DNA of 64,000 nucleotides from Sialis fuliginosa. Its lineage: Eukaryota > Arthropoda > Insecta > Megaloptera > Sialidae. The position numbers and the translations under genes are program-made. The stretch covers positions 12,557,001 to 12,621,000 of the forward strand of contig OY540813.1 in assembly GCA_961205875.1 (NCBI GenBank). Direction: 5' to 3'. The notes beneath the pieces were generated by a model, which was not told the DNA's origin, did not search any database, and saw only the letters and a list, made by a program, of their open reading frames with translations. This document shows positions 25,792 through 38,300 of the stretch, one piece after another. Position 1 is the first letter of the stretch; every line of letters starts with the position of its first letter.

Positions 25792-26437
25792 TAGGGTGAC
25801 CAGGTCTTAGCAGTGACATAGCATTAGCAAGCATAATTGGCGCCCGGGGTACGATGTTTTTTTGGCGCCCCCAAAAATAATAAAATAAAAAATAATAATA
25901 ATAATAATAATTTTATAATAAATCTGAATTGGAATCGGCGTGACTAAAAAAAAAAAAAGGTTCAGTTTTTATTTTATCTGATCGTATTTATTAAATACAT
26001 TTTACATTTACACGACTAAAAAAAAAAAGGTTTTCAGTTGCATATTCTGGCCTATGGCTCTTTATAAATTGAGTTTATGCTATGCGGTTCCAAAAGTTAA
26101 GGACCATTTGGCGCCCGGGGCATGATAGACCCCCTTGCCCCCCCCTCGCTTCGCCACTGGGTCTTAGTTTTTTACCGGAGTCTCAGGGTTTGTATACTTG
26201 ATCTCCGGGCTCAGGGTTTCGGCGCAATTTTTCCGGGTTTTGTAAAAAATGATGACGACTAAAAAAAAGAATAGAGCAGGGGGCGCAAAATTGCAGATTA
26301 GGGTAATGAATTTTTAATAAATTTTATGAAAATAAAAATAAAAAGAATAAAATAAAAATAAAAAAGATAAAATAAAATAAAAAGGGGTCTTCATTTACAT
26401 GCCAGGGTTTACAAAAAACAAAATACTGGTCACCCTA
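25792..26437. mobile_element. hAT-type element 'TAGGGTGACCAG', interrupted by a second hAT element
   Basis: The outer unit starts TAGGGTGACCAG and ends CTGGTCACCCTA, a perfect 12-bp inverted repeat. It is flanked by TACGAGAT (25784-25791) and TACGAAAT (26438-26445), an 8-bp duplication with one change. Between them 'ggtcttag' is split by the element at 25811-26159. Without that insert the outer element would be about 290 bp. It does not code for a transposase. Confidence 0.85.
25811..26159. mobile_element. hAT-type MITE nested in the 25792-26437 element
   Basis: The unit begins CAGTGACATAGCATTAGC and ends CTTCGCCACTG (349 bp). It is flanked by exact copies of GGTCTTAG (25803-25810 and 26160-26167), the 8-bp duplication made on insertion into the outer element. 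Inside, 'ttggcgcccggggtacgatg' near the left end is repeated in direct orientation as 'tttggcgcccggggcatgat' near the right end. The perfect target duplication shows that it is younger than its host element. Confidence 0.9.
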
Positions 26438-26445
26438 TACGAAAT

Positions 26446-26885
26446 TTGCTTAATATCGAAGATACGAGAAGTTTTGTGATCGTTTTAGAATGAGAGTCAA
26501 GATAAATACTTTTCGTTCCGTGTCTGTATGTGTGTGTGTCTGTCCCCTGAATCCTTGTCACACTCATAACTCATGAATCACTGAACCGATATTAATGAAA
26601 CTTGTTTGGATGGTTGGATCTAGCTGTAAAATCATCAAAATCGTGTGTAAGAGAGAGGGGTGACATCCCAAATTATTTATTATTTCAAGATATCTCAAGA
26701 ACGACACATGTTACGTGAAAGTTTTAATTTTTATAACTCAGGTCTAATATTAATCCACCATTTACTATAATTATGTATGCCAAATCTCAGTTTCCGAGAT
26801 CAAATTGTTCAGTAGTTAGATGGCTGTGAGAGACAGACAGTGTTGATTCCATGTGATCTATTTTTCCGACTTCGGTATACTTACA
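26446..26885 (-). repeat. Inverted copy of the 'cttcgatattgcgaggaagc' repeat family
   Basis: Read on the minus strand it carries 'cattctaaaacgatcacaaa', 'cttctcgtatcttcgatatt', 'cacggaacgaaaagtattt' and 'gtgacaaggattcagggga'. All correspond to the copy at 9335-9685. It abuts the right target duplication of the hAT element at 25792-26437. The last part (about 26743-26880) carries a further 'tcagtagttagatggctg...agacagacag' block. Confidence 0.6.
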
Positions 26886-28530
26886 ATTAGTACACAAAAA
26901 AAAAATTTGCACAAGACAGAGATAAGTTTTCATTTTTCTCTAAAAAAAAACAAGTTTGTACACAAAAAATGATATAAGATAAATGAGACGAATTCTAAAG
27001 TCAAAGGTTTCAGTTTGTATGTTCTAAACAAAACAAAGAAGCAAGATTATATATTTCCTGAAAGTTATTTTTACATAATCTCTTTATAAATAAATATGTA
27101 ACAATAATGCGATTCCTCTGTACTACCTACATATAAAAATATCATATCTCAAAAAGCATTTGATAAGATTAAGTACGAATGTATGTACGTCGTCCAGAAA
27201 AAAACGTTTATAAATATTTTGATAAAATGTAAATAAAAAACCGCATAAAATAATCAACGATAAATGGTTCCATTATTTCGATTGATTATTTTACTTGCAC
27301 TCCACACATCGTTCCACATTTCGCATGCACTGAAAGAACTAATAGACAGAGCATAATGAATAAGCTGTCAAAGTTTTTTTTTTATTAATCACCTATTATC
27401 AGTGAATATGTTATTTATGCGATAGTGTGTCAAATGATTGAAACGTAATATTATAGTAAAAATAAATACTTTCGATCATAGGTTTTTGCGATAATTTTCT
27501 TCAATGAATTTGTTTGTACTAGAGTCGATCTTTGATCGAAGCTTCAAGATAATCAAAATATGATACGGAAATGCTTTTTTAATCAACACATTATAACTTT
27601 TGTGGTTATTATAGTGAATAAATTTGCGTTTCATGAGTCATTTTTTTTAGAAATTTTTTTTGTCTTCTAGCTCCTTTTGAACTTTTTAGACAACTTGTAT
27701 ACTTTATTGTTATTGTATTATTATTATTTTTATTTTTTTCGTAAGTGCAGCGTTGGTTAAAAATACATACAATACAAGTTCGTTAAAAAAAATACGTGTT
27801 GCCCCGAAATTCGTTACCAATCCTGTAAAGTTAGGTTAAATATTTTGATGTCACCCCTCCCTTTTACACACAATTTTGATGATTTTGAAATGGGGCCGTC
27901 CTCAAGCCAGATTCAAACATTCAACCAAGTTTCATTAATATCGGTTCAGTAGTTTATGAGTTATGCGTGTGACAAGGATCCAGGGGACAGACAGACAGAC
28001 AATCGGAGAACAATTTTTTGTCTTATTTAAAAACGATCACAAAACTTCTCGTATCTTCAATATTGCAAGGAAGCAAATTACACAATGAAAATAATGAAAT
28101 GTAACCTACCTATTGTAATGTAATCTTAACAATTAATTTTGCAAAATATTATGTTGGTATGTACAAATGTACATCAACATACATACTTGAGATATTATGA
28201 TATGTGCAGCTATTGATTGTATTGTTTTTATTTACATTTTGTCTCATCAAGTGTTCCTGAAATATTATGTTTCGTATCAATACATACCTACATGATTAAT
28301 TACAGTAGGTGTTTTTAAATTTCGTGTAAATAATAACAATGACTACTGTTTTTAAAAACAGTATTATTTATTAAAATAAACAATTTGTAAATCTAGTAAA
28401 AATAAGTCTTGCAAAAGATATGATGTCTTGATAGATATTGGTTCAAATATACTAAAATCCAGATATCAACAGAATTTGCATAGTAGGTTCCTATGAACAA
28501 AATGTTTAGAAAATTAATACATGTAAACAA
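26886..28530. other. Gene-free DNA with repeat fragments
   Basis: No exon is visible. About 27655-27740 is an inverted match of 3915-3990 ('gtctaaaaagttcaaaaggag' on the minus strand), a retroposon-tail-like piece. About 27835-28075 is a plus-strand copy of the 9335-9685 family, with a short GACAGACAGAC tract and the 'tatcttcaatattgcaagg' end. Confidence 0.5.
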
Positions 28531-28538
28531 TTTTAAAG

Positions 28539-28748
28539 GGTTATTTTAGTGTGTTCCAAAAATGAAAACAGCAGTGGTAAAAGCAAATTTGTGTAGATGA
28601 AAAATTGCAAGTAGAAAAAAAAATATAAAAAAGTGTAAGTGTAGAGCAAAAAAAGGTCATTACCTATAATTTGTAAGAGATAAATATACAAATTGTAGAG
28701 CAAAAAAAATGCATTTGCAGTTGAAAAATTTTCTTAAAATAACCCCTG
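28539..28748. mobile_element. hAT-type MITE (CAGGGGTTATTTTA family), left tip lost
   Basis: The interior matches 60052-60277 in inverted orientation ('gtgttccaaaaatgaaaac', 'ttgcaagtagaaa', 'agtgtaagtgtagagcaaaa'), and the right end is TAAAATAACCCCTG. Perfect copies of TTTTAAAG lie at 28531-28538 and 28749-28756. If this is the target duplication, the first four bases of the left end (CAGG) have been lost, leaving GGTTATTTTAGTG. Confidence 0.75.
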
Positions 28749-28756
28749 TTTTAAAG

Positions 28757-29496
28757 TGTACTTACCTAAAATATAAATATAATTTTCAAAAGTAATCGAC
28801 GATTTCCCGAGCATTATTATCTTAAAGTTCCCAGCAGCTTTCGAAACCGGTGAAAACACGCGCAAATTACTGCTCTAAAAACATAGGTACCACTACCTCC
28901 ACCATGGTGGTAGTAATGATGGTTAATATCATCAACATCACAACTAGTCTTATAGAATATATCACTTATTTTGTCTTAAAACATGCTTGAATGAATTAAT
29001 CAATATAACTAAATTGTAAATTTGATTATTTCAACATTTGTATTTTTATAAAAAAATATTTCATTATAAATATTTCATATATCATTTTTTAATTTGCCGA
29101 TCATGGATCTTCCCTGATTAAATTGAAAGAGGTATTGTCAACGAAATGAAAAAGAACGAGTTAGAAAAATTGAAAAGAATGGGAAAAGGGAATTGGAATA
29201 CGTCGGAAAACGCAGTGACCCGAAAATATAATAATCTCAAAAACTGCATTTATAAACTTTATAAAATAAAAGATATAAACAAACGGAAGAGGTGGGCAGA
29301 GGGTTGCAGTTTAATTATCAACTTCCTTTTATAGTAAGCAAGTAAAATAAATTGTAATCACTGACGCCGACTCCATGGAATTCGGAGAGGCGCAAACCTT
29401 CTGAATATTGCCCTTAATAATAAAATGCCTTCTCCATGTGTAATCGAATGTAATAAAAAAATATATACTTATGAATATATTAATAATATTAATTTA
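28757..29496. other. Gene-free stretch with an unassigned short frame
   Basis: A 62-codon frame at 29146-29334 starts MKKNELEKLKRMGKGNWNTS and is lysine- and asparagine-rich. It lacks splice or promoter context and matches nothing I recognise. It could be a fragment of a mobile-element protein or chance. The following 29368-29395 ('gccgactccatggaattcgg') is a GC-rich scrap. Confidence 0.4.
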
Positions 29497-29945
29497 TATT
29501 CGCTATGGTCAGTGACCACTCTGCCACCTATCGGATAAAACTTGAACCCTTCTGAATTTATCAAACAGCAATTTAAATTTTTTAAATATAGTGTAAAAAT
29601 AATGTAAATAAGTAGTTAAATTTATTAAAATGCAATCAAGAATAAAACAACTAAACGTTATGCTGTACCAAATTGTCACAATAATATAAAAAAATTTTAT
29701 AAGTTTTTATCTGTTACCAAAAAATGCAGCTGTAAAAGAAATATGGGCGAAAAATTTAAACTTAACCTCCATTAATTACAAAAATATGTTTGCTGTGCAC
29801 ACTTGACTCCCAGTGACTTTTTTAACAGTACATTTACATCGAACGGTAAATAATATTAATGTTTCTTAATTTGAATTCATATCGCTGTTTGGGAACTTCA
29901 GAAGGGTTCAAGTTTTATTCGATAGGTGGCTGACCATAACGAATA
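29497..29945 (+). mobile_element. P-superfamily-like non-autonomous element carrying a THAP-domain relic
   Basis: The ends are inverted: TATTCGCTATGGTCAG near 29497 and CTGACCATAACGAATA at 29930-29945. Subterminal 'ccacctatcggataaaac' and 'gaacccttctgaa' are also mirrored. The interior decodes in three successive plus-strand frames as a broken THAP zinc finger. These are a 'VPNCHNNIKKFYKF' stretch (about 29660-29710), a 'NAAVKEIWAKNLNLTS' stretch (about 29723-29770) and a 'CCAHLTPSDFF' stretch (about 29790-29825). THAP domains head P-element-type transposases. The first zinc-binding cysteine is replaced by tyrosine, and two frameshifts make the protein non-functional. Confidence 0.7.
29640..29830 (+). 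pseudogene. THAP-domain remnant of a P-type transposase
   Basis: Three fragments in different frames keep the order of a THAP finger: 'AVPNC' with HNN, then the basic and aromatic strand, then the conserved Trp in 'EIWAKNLNL', then the C-x2-H pair in 'CCAHL' followed by 'PSDF'. Frameshifts occur near 29715 and 29785. The downstream catalytic part is absent. The fragment is internal to the element at 29497-29945 and was probably part of the ancestral transposase. Confidence 0.65.
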
Positions 29946-32900
29946 CAAGCTTTCGCTTATATGTGGCGTTTACGTATTATTAATTAATAAAGATAAAGGT
30001 TAATTTCTTATAATTTCAAACAAAAACATAACATTCTAAATGGGTTATGGAATTACAAAATACCAGTAAAAATAATAATTAAAGATTTAAAAAAATCAAT
30101 TTTACACCAACATTTTTCAATATTATTTCCGGATTAACTCTGCACCAGCTTAAATTTAATAATAACATTGTAGGAGGGGGTCAATTGTTGCCCCTGCGAT
30201 AGTAATAAATCGAACGTTCCTTATTAAAAATGCAAATGTTTTCTTTACATTTAGTATTTAATTTTTGTAGAAAGAAGAGTTAATAAGGTTATTCTGCATG
30301 CGCCATTAGGTACAGATAATGCAAACTGCATTTGATTCAATGTCAACATAATTTATTTATAAAATACATGTAAGTAAGCAGATATTTATTGACTATTCTT
30401 TTATCTTGTGACTCGGTAACAGTAGATCCATCAGTGCATTGCCCCGTTTTATATAAACGCGCAATTTAATAAAATAATCACTTATTAAAAAGCTCATTAA
30501 TTCTCATATCTCCACAAATAAAACCAAATTGATTTATTTGTAAAGATTGTTAAAATTGCCATGTACTACGTATATAAATGATTAACTCAATCAAACATTT
30601 GAAATAAATATTATTATTGAATGTTTAATATTTAAGAACAGAATTTATTTATTAACAAATAAATTATTTCAAAAACTAACAATATTTCTGAATGACAAAA
30701 GTAATTAGGAAATGTAGTTTAAAATTTTAATTTTATATTCATGTTTTTTATCAAACAAATCAAATTACAATAATACAATATACCTTCATGTTATTTGATT
30801 GCGTGTTTCAAAGTTAACACTTTATCATAAATAATTTAATTGGGAAATAAAAAAATACTCAGCTTAATAGGGAAATAAAAACTGAAAAAATCGATAAAAT
30901 GCATATAGAGAAAACAATATTTGTTTAAATTCTTAGATTTTAGGCGACTATACGAAAGAGGAGGGGTAATTGAATATTACCCCAAATCTATATTGCCAGT
31001 ATAGTAGTTTAATTTAAACAGGTTGGTAGGTTAGAAATGTGTGATAAAAATTAAATTAAAATTTTATGTTAAATATGTACCATGTTTTCTGTCTATTGCT
31101 CTTGTAAAATAATCTTTCCTGAACTCTTATGGATTCCTAAAGGCTCAAGATGTCATTTACTAACTCTTTTTTATTTTATCGTCGAGGAGAGGCTCAAACC
31201 AATAACGGACTAGCAGAGTGAGGTGGGAGGGGGCTGAATGCCAAGGTACAGGAGCGTTCGATTCACCGGCACAATTAAAAACATATTATCTCTTACGAAT
31301 ATGTATAGGTATATCATTTTTTTATAAATTAAATAATAAACAAATGATTGACATTATAACAATGTACGCTCGAAAACTACAATATAAATCGATAACATGA
31401 ACTTTTTTAATACTGACGAATTATTTAGTATTTATGTGAAGACAATTTTCGATATAATTGTTAATACGTGATCAAAACATAGAAAAAACAACAGTGTTTT
31501 GATTATCAGGTAAACATATTGTTATATTATTTACTATACGTTTGTTATCGATTATATGTATGTACAAATACTTAAGTGGGGCATCTTATCATGTTTTGTG
31601 ATACCTTAATTATGCATTAGAATTTTTATAAGCACGTATTTCTAATGTATGTTTCGTCAAAGTTAGCTGAAATTATATATTTCAAATGTAGACAATCATT
31701 AAAGACTAAAGACAAAAATACCAGTAGAAGCCACCGCCAGAGTTTTGAAAATTACAGGGAATTTTTTTTCACCCTTTTTACGACGCTAGGAATTTTTTTC
31801 CAAAATATACAACATAACATCATTGTGGTATTTTTTTAATTTAGCGCCACTGTATTATTGAATAGAAATAATAAGAAATAAATGACCTATGTATTTGGTA
31901 CACATAAAGGATATGCTACGACGAAAAGGTACCTGAAATATCTTCATTTAAAATGTACTGTATACATACCTCTATGTAGGATCTCAATTTATAAAGTTGC
32001 AATGCAATATATATATGAGTCATTCCACGTCAAGCGGGCAAAAACAGGTTAAATCTGACCTCAAGTTTTCTTTTTACAGGTTTTTGGAACAAATAAATAA
32101 ATCAAAGGTTTTTTATTTTATTTTTACCGTCCCTAGTTTAGAAGTTACACGGGGTTGAAATTTCGGAAAAACGGCAAAAAATCGAAAACATGCTCTTCTT
32201 TAACTGCTTATACTCCGGTTCTATTCATTCTACAGACTTCGACAAAAACGCATTTTGAAACTCTTGAATGTCACTTTTATGACGTATTTATTTTATTCTA
32301 CAATGACGGACAATTATATTTGTTATAAACAATTATATTATTCAAACGTGGTTTTCGAAGCGAGAACACGCTTTGAAAATTCTAAAAAAATATGAGCGTA
32401 TTCCTTGATTAACTCTCTACAAAACTGCTGAGTTTTATAATGGAACTTCGGTGGAAACTGTGTCAAAAGGAGTAACGCGCTGAACGATACGGCTTGTGTC
32501 ACTGATTGTGAGCTACTAATATTCGGTTTGGTTTTTTGTTAATATCTCGGCTTCTACTTCATGAATTTTAGACAAAAAAAATAAGCTTACTCACAAGGAA
32601 TACTATTACTTAATTTATAAACTAAAAAAAAAATTATAGACTGCGCTTATAACTGATTTTTCTTTTTTTCTCAATAACTTTGCAAAAAATAAAATATTTT
32701 GATGAAAATTGGAGAAAATATTCTTCTTATGATGTTAACTAAACCTACCAAGTTTTATTTAAAAATATTTTTAAATATCGCCAAAAATAATTATATATAA
32801 TACCTCGCAGATACATAGCATTAGCTGGAATTATTAAGAAACTGTAATGGAATAAATAAAATAACTTTAAAAAATACTTATATATTTCAATGTTTTTTTT

Positions 32901-34471
32901 CACAGCCTTAAAAATAATTGTAAAATACACATTTTATTTTATTACAAACTAAACATATATTTTTTAGTTTTTTTTTTTTAATACATAAGTTATTATAAAA
33001 AAACACACTTTTTGACACATTTTTTGTTATTACGAACCTACAGAAACATTAAATTATTTTTATTTATACTTGGATTCAAAATACAATACTCGTAAAAAAA
33101 ACTCGTATAAAATCTTAATAAAAGCACAATAACTAAAAATAATATAACAATTTATTCAAATCGAATATATTATGTAACAATGAACCATTAAATTAGTCAT
33201 ATTTAAAATAATTAACATTATTGACCTATCGTTTATTATGGCTGTCAAAGAACATTGCGCAGTATACAGCAAACAACTGTGCGGTGAAATGATTAACTTT
33301 TTATTAAGAAAAATATTGAATACATAATATATCGTGTAAAAAAGCAGTATGTGGTTAGCATGTATTTCAAGTTTTAAACAAAATTTATTTTTTAAGTGAA
33401 TATTTACAATTTGATTCTAAATAATTTTTTATTTTTTTATTTAAATTTCTTGGCATTCTTCTTTACAAAATCTTGATTCTAAATAATATTTCATCAAATT
33501 ATATAACATTCTTTCTGTAATAATTTATCTTCTTTATCACCATGTTTATGCTGTTATAAAAGCTACAATATGAGAAAAAAAATGAGATTTCAAATTTGTG
33601 ATTAATTTAATTAACATTAGTAAAGGAATTTAACACCAGTATAATTTGGGCTGTTTCAGTTACACATATCTCTGCTTATCAAAATTTTAAAATTAATTTA
33701 GCTTAATAATATCGAGTCAAATTAAATTTAAAAATAGTTTAATTTTTATATTATTTAAAACATACAAAAAGTAAAATATTAAAGAACACATTTATTTTTT
33801 TGCAGGACAAATATATAAAAATCATAACTGTCCAACTAAAAGCAATAATATAACATGTCCCAGGATCGACGCATAAATAGGTTTAAAATATTTGACTTTA
33901 GTTTTGTCCTTTAGGTGTTTTTGTCGTAATTTTGATTTTTTTAAATCAATAACTTTGGTAATTACAACTTAATTATATTTATAAGAAAATTCTATTGAAA
34001 AAAATGCATTCTTCTGTTCAAAACACATAAAATAATACTTATTAGATACAGAAACATTTTTCAAATATTTTAACAAAAAAAAATAATCAAATTCTACAGA
34101 GTAGTCCAATATTTACAAATTTTTTTACAAATATATAATTGTTTATTCTAAATTACTTTTCTATTTAAATTGTAAATTAAAAAATGTTTGATATTTTTTT
34201 ACACTTTTACAACTTTTCTCAATCAAATCTTATATGAGAAAATCACTTTGAAGAAATATCCGTCATTTGTAATTGTCAGGGCCTACTTGATTTTTAAACA
34301 TCAAAAATATGGCATACAAATTTATTTTTATTGAAAAGACTGAAACCCAAAAGGACAAAAAGACTCAAATGCTTGTCTTTTACACCTTTTCACGCGTCAA
34401 TCCGGAAACATACTCTATAATATATACAATATTTGGTCACCTCACACGTTTAATTTTTGGTCGTATTTGCC
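29946..34471. other. Long gene-free AT-rich stretch
   Basis: No exon is supported. Scraps include a GC-rich patch at 31185-31265 and a repeat beginning 'tgagtcattccacgtcaagc' at 32016. The latter runs to about 32600 and resembles an insect DNA-transposon terminus, but no mirrored end was found. Small inverted or AT tracts occur elsewhere. Confidence 0.45.
33411..33487 (-). mobile_element. Very short retroposon insertion with 15-bp target duplication
   Basis: TTGATTCTAAATAAT occurs at 33411-33425 and again at 33473-33487. The 47 bp between them read on the minus strand as 'tgtaaagaagaatgccaaga' followed by an A-rich tail. The same 45 bp is found at about 4085-4129. This is what extreme 5' truncation during target-primed reverse transcription gives: only the 3' end and tail of a LINE or SINE, with a long duplication. 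Confidence 0.75.
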
Positions 34472-34777
34472 TTTAAAGCGCTGGCACTTAACAAAAACGG
34501 AGACAGTCACCGTATCGACCTTGAAAATTTGTTATATGTGATTTAATACGAGTTGCATTTCAGCATCGTCAAAATGGCACGGCGGGCGTTTAAAAAAACG
34601 CTTTGCTGGCGTGTAAGAACGACGGCCGTCGTGACCTCGAAGATCCGTATTATTGAATCAATCATAATGGCATTTAAGACAAAACGGTGTCCGTCAAGCG
34701 CTGGAAATCTGTTCATTTGGATTTTATGCAAATGATGCAGTAACTGTCTCCGTTTTTATTAAATGCCAGCACTTAAA
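34472..34777. mobile_element. MITE with about 33-bp terminal inverted repeats, GC-rich interior
   Basis: The left end 'gcgctggcacttaac' plus 'aaaaacggagacagt' is mirrored by 'actgtctccgttttt' plus 'attaaatgccagcact' on the right. The interior (34555-34735) is GC-rich and open on both strands, which produces two overlapping 60-codon frames, one on each strand. Neither has recognisable content. Part of the interior is mirrored too ('ggcacggcgggcg', 'cgctttgctggcg'). No target duplication longer than 2-3 bp can be fixed. Confidence 0.75.
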
Positions 34778-35350
34778 TTAATTTTTTTTACGTATTCGCA
34801 CAGTAGAGCGGCAAACGTATAAGCATCCATAGTTGTACAGGACACCGATCGTTTCACATTCGTGTATGTGTAGCTATAGATAGATGGCACTAAGCTTTAT
34901 AATATCAATTGAAATAGATGTTATATAAATAATTGTAAGGTACCAAAAATGTTTCTTGAATAAAGCTCTAAATATTTTCACCGTGGCCCTGTGTCTATCA
35001 CATCAAACTCTTTGACTCTACTACAGAAATTCAACTCTTATTTAAGAGATGCATTCATCAAACATTTAACAACATATTAACTAGTATTTGGCTCAGATGG
35101 TAAATAATCCAAAATTACCCATTTTGGATTAAAATAAACAAAAATGGCGCATATCCTAATAATAGAAAAATTATAAAATTTAAATCACACGTAAAATTTA
35201 AAAAAAAAAATCATTCAAACGTCTTTATATCAATGAATCTATCATGTTTGATCTTATATTGGAATTATTAATTCCCGTCAAATCAAATTTAAAAAAATAG
35301 ATTCAATAAAAAGTTGATTTCACTAACAAATACTCTATTTTGATTCATTT
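34778..35350. other. 3' flank of gene A
   Basis: This stretch lies downstream of the gene A stop codon (35353-35351, minus strand) and should contain its 3' untranslated region. No AATAAA was found on the minus strand in the nearest few hundred bases. The closest, at about 34755, lies in the MITE at 34472-34777. The real polyadenylation site is undetermined. Confidence 0.4.
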
Positions 35351-38300
35351 TCACGACACTTCCGGTTGCTGTTGAACAACTACTTCTTCAGGTACATTAA
35401 TGACGAACACTGTTGGCTGGGGTTTGTCCGCGACATGAATACTATTATAAGGAGGCGGTGCGAACAAATGGTAAGCCGGTGGAGGTGAATCATTAGGTGG
35501 AGTTCTCACACGACGCTGTTGGTTTGTCCCCGATATGGATCTAGAGTACACAGGCCTTCGACCTCGGCAGCACCACTCGGAGCACGAGACGACAATAAAG
35601 AAGGCCACTAATCCACCGAATGACCCAACGTACCAGATAACTGACCAAGGGTCAATAGGTGGATCTTGTGATTCTTCTCTGCATTGAGGTTTGCCATCTA
35701 GAACAGATAATGTTCATCAATATTAATACATATGTAATAAAATGGCCAAATGCGTGTTGGGCACGCACATGATAGGGTCCCGTAGTCATTCTCAGTACGA
35801 TTTATAAAAAAGAGTTATTACAAAATGTTGCATAAACTATTTTTACCATAGTATTCGTTATAATTTTTATTAAAAATGCTAGTTAAAAACTACATTCTGA
35901 AATTTTCTCAGATTTTTTTCTGATAACTACATTGACAAAAAAATCGTGACTGAAGGATTAAAATCAAAAGGTCATATAACATTTTTTGTTGAATTTTAGG
36001 AACCCTAAAAAGGATTTGAATCTTAAAGCAAGGGTCATTTGTGGGAAAGCGATGTGTAATTGGTAATTTTGAAGATACCATCTCAAAGACTTGTTTGACA
36101 TTTTTTCTGTCAAGATTTATCTTAGATTAAATTTTCGTTTGCATAAGCTTCAGATTGAAAAATTAATATTTTAGTATAGGAACTTATTAATACATATCAA
36201 CACTTCTTGCGAAGACATGTTTCACTTTTATTTTGAAAACTAACAATCAACTCATTTCACCACGAAAAATAGAATATTGTACTTATCGCCACGAAAACAC
36301 GATGTGCAAAGTAGCGCATTGAAATTTAAATGAAAAAAACTTCTACGTTTTAAATAATTAAATTTTAGATAAAATTTCAAACGTGTTTGTTTTCGTGATA
36401 ATATTTGAAACACACGTATTAATTTTCGTGATAATATTTCAGACACACGAGTTAGTTTTCGTAATAATATTTCAAACGTGTTAGTTTTCGTGATAATATT
36501 TTAAACGTATTAGTTTTCGTGATAATATTTCAAACACACGTTAGTTTTCGTAATAATATTTCAAACATGTTAGTTATCATGATAATATTTTAAATACACG
36601 TGTTAGTTTTCGTAATATTTCAATGTGTTATATTTCGTGGGAAGCTGGAATGATATAGTTTTCGTAAAAAAATGGAAACGTGCTAAGATTCGTAACAAAT
36701 GTCAATGTAACTATTGTATTATTTTTTATAATAAAATAAACATATATTTATTAATTATAGATCCAGTATTATCATTTAATAAGGGAACATTTTTCTTATT
36801 TTATAAAAAAATGTTGTGAAATTAAATATATGTGTACATAAAAAAAGAACAGTAGGTACTCATTAGGTAGGTACTTTCAATTTATTATTAAATAACGAAA
36901 TGATTCGATTAAAAAAAAACTTGATGAAGAATGAACTAATTATTCAAATGATATACAAACCTACGTGCTAACAATGACTGACAAGATAAAAATAGTTGAA
37001 GGTTTCTTTTAATCAATTAAAAATGTGAATATCGGTATTCCTCTTAATCGTTTCTAGTTTTAATTTAATAACAGCATTATTTAACGAAATACAAACTTTA
37101 ATACATTTTATTTTATTTTTAATATTATTTATTGAAGTCTATTCCGAAGAACGATTTTCATACTAAGGGGTCATCCATAAATTACATCACACGTTGAGGG
37201 GGAGGGGGGTCTGTCTACAAAATGTAACATGATATGACAAGGGGGGGGGGGGGCAGGAATTACAAACTTCGTGGCGTCACATCTAAAAAATCAAAACAAT
37301 GAATTTTATATGAATTCTTAGAGCAAAAATTGGGGGGGGGGTCAAAAATTCATGAAATTTGTGTTAATTTATGAATGGTCCCTATTATATATTGATAATA
37401 TCTAGAAGCTATATAAATATTTAATAACTATCGATAATACAATAGTATAGGAGCCAGCTGCAAAATGGGTGTAGATTTAACAACCGTCTGCCGTTGTGGT
37501 TTTTTTGAAGTACTCACTCAGACAAGCTCGGAAGATGAATCCGGTCCACCAGCTTGTGGGGATTTAATAGTTAGGGCCCACCAAAAATAAACAAAAAAAA
37601 ATCACGTAACAACCGTTTGAATGAAACGGTTGCTTATAGTAGACCACAATTAAAGATGTTTTGGATATACGGCAGAAATTTTTGCGTAGGGGTTTAATTA
37701 CAGGGGCCTCTCAAAATTTCGACCCAAAAAAATCAGATAACAACCGGACCATACCTGGTGCAAAATGTTTATTTGGACGTATACTTACATAAAAACATGC
37801 CCTCCCTCACCCCCAAGGGAAAATTTGGGTTAGTAATAAATTTCGCTAAAAAATCATTACAATTAGGTCTATAATGGCTTATGAACTTTAAAAATGATAA
37901 TATATTATTGTATGAGGGGGGGCACGGGGGGTGTCTAACATTAAATACAATAATATATTATCATTTTATAAGTTTATAAGCCTCTATAGGCCTATTTGTT
38001 ATGATTTTTTTAGTGCATTTTATTACTAATCCAAATTTACCTTTTGGAGGAGCTGGAAGAGGGAACTGCATGAATAAAAACTTCTGCCATGGGTATATAT
38101 CTATTTTATAGTTCATAATAAAGGCATACACCGCGCGGCAGAAATTTTCATTCGGTATTTTAGATTTTACAGCATTTTTAAGATTGGGGCCAAATTCTGG
38201 CCATTTGTAGGCCTTATAGCACCGAAGTCCCTACATAAAAAATTCTGCCATTATGTTTTTATGTTAGTATACGTCCAAATAAACATTTTGCACCAGGTCT

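Noticed and set aside
29146-29334. 62-codon lysine-rich frame.
   Set aside because: No recognisable domain, no partner exons, next to transposons; could be a fragment of a mobile-element protein but cannot be shown.
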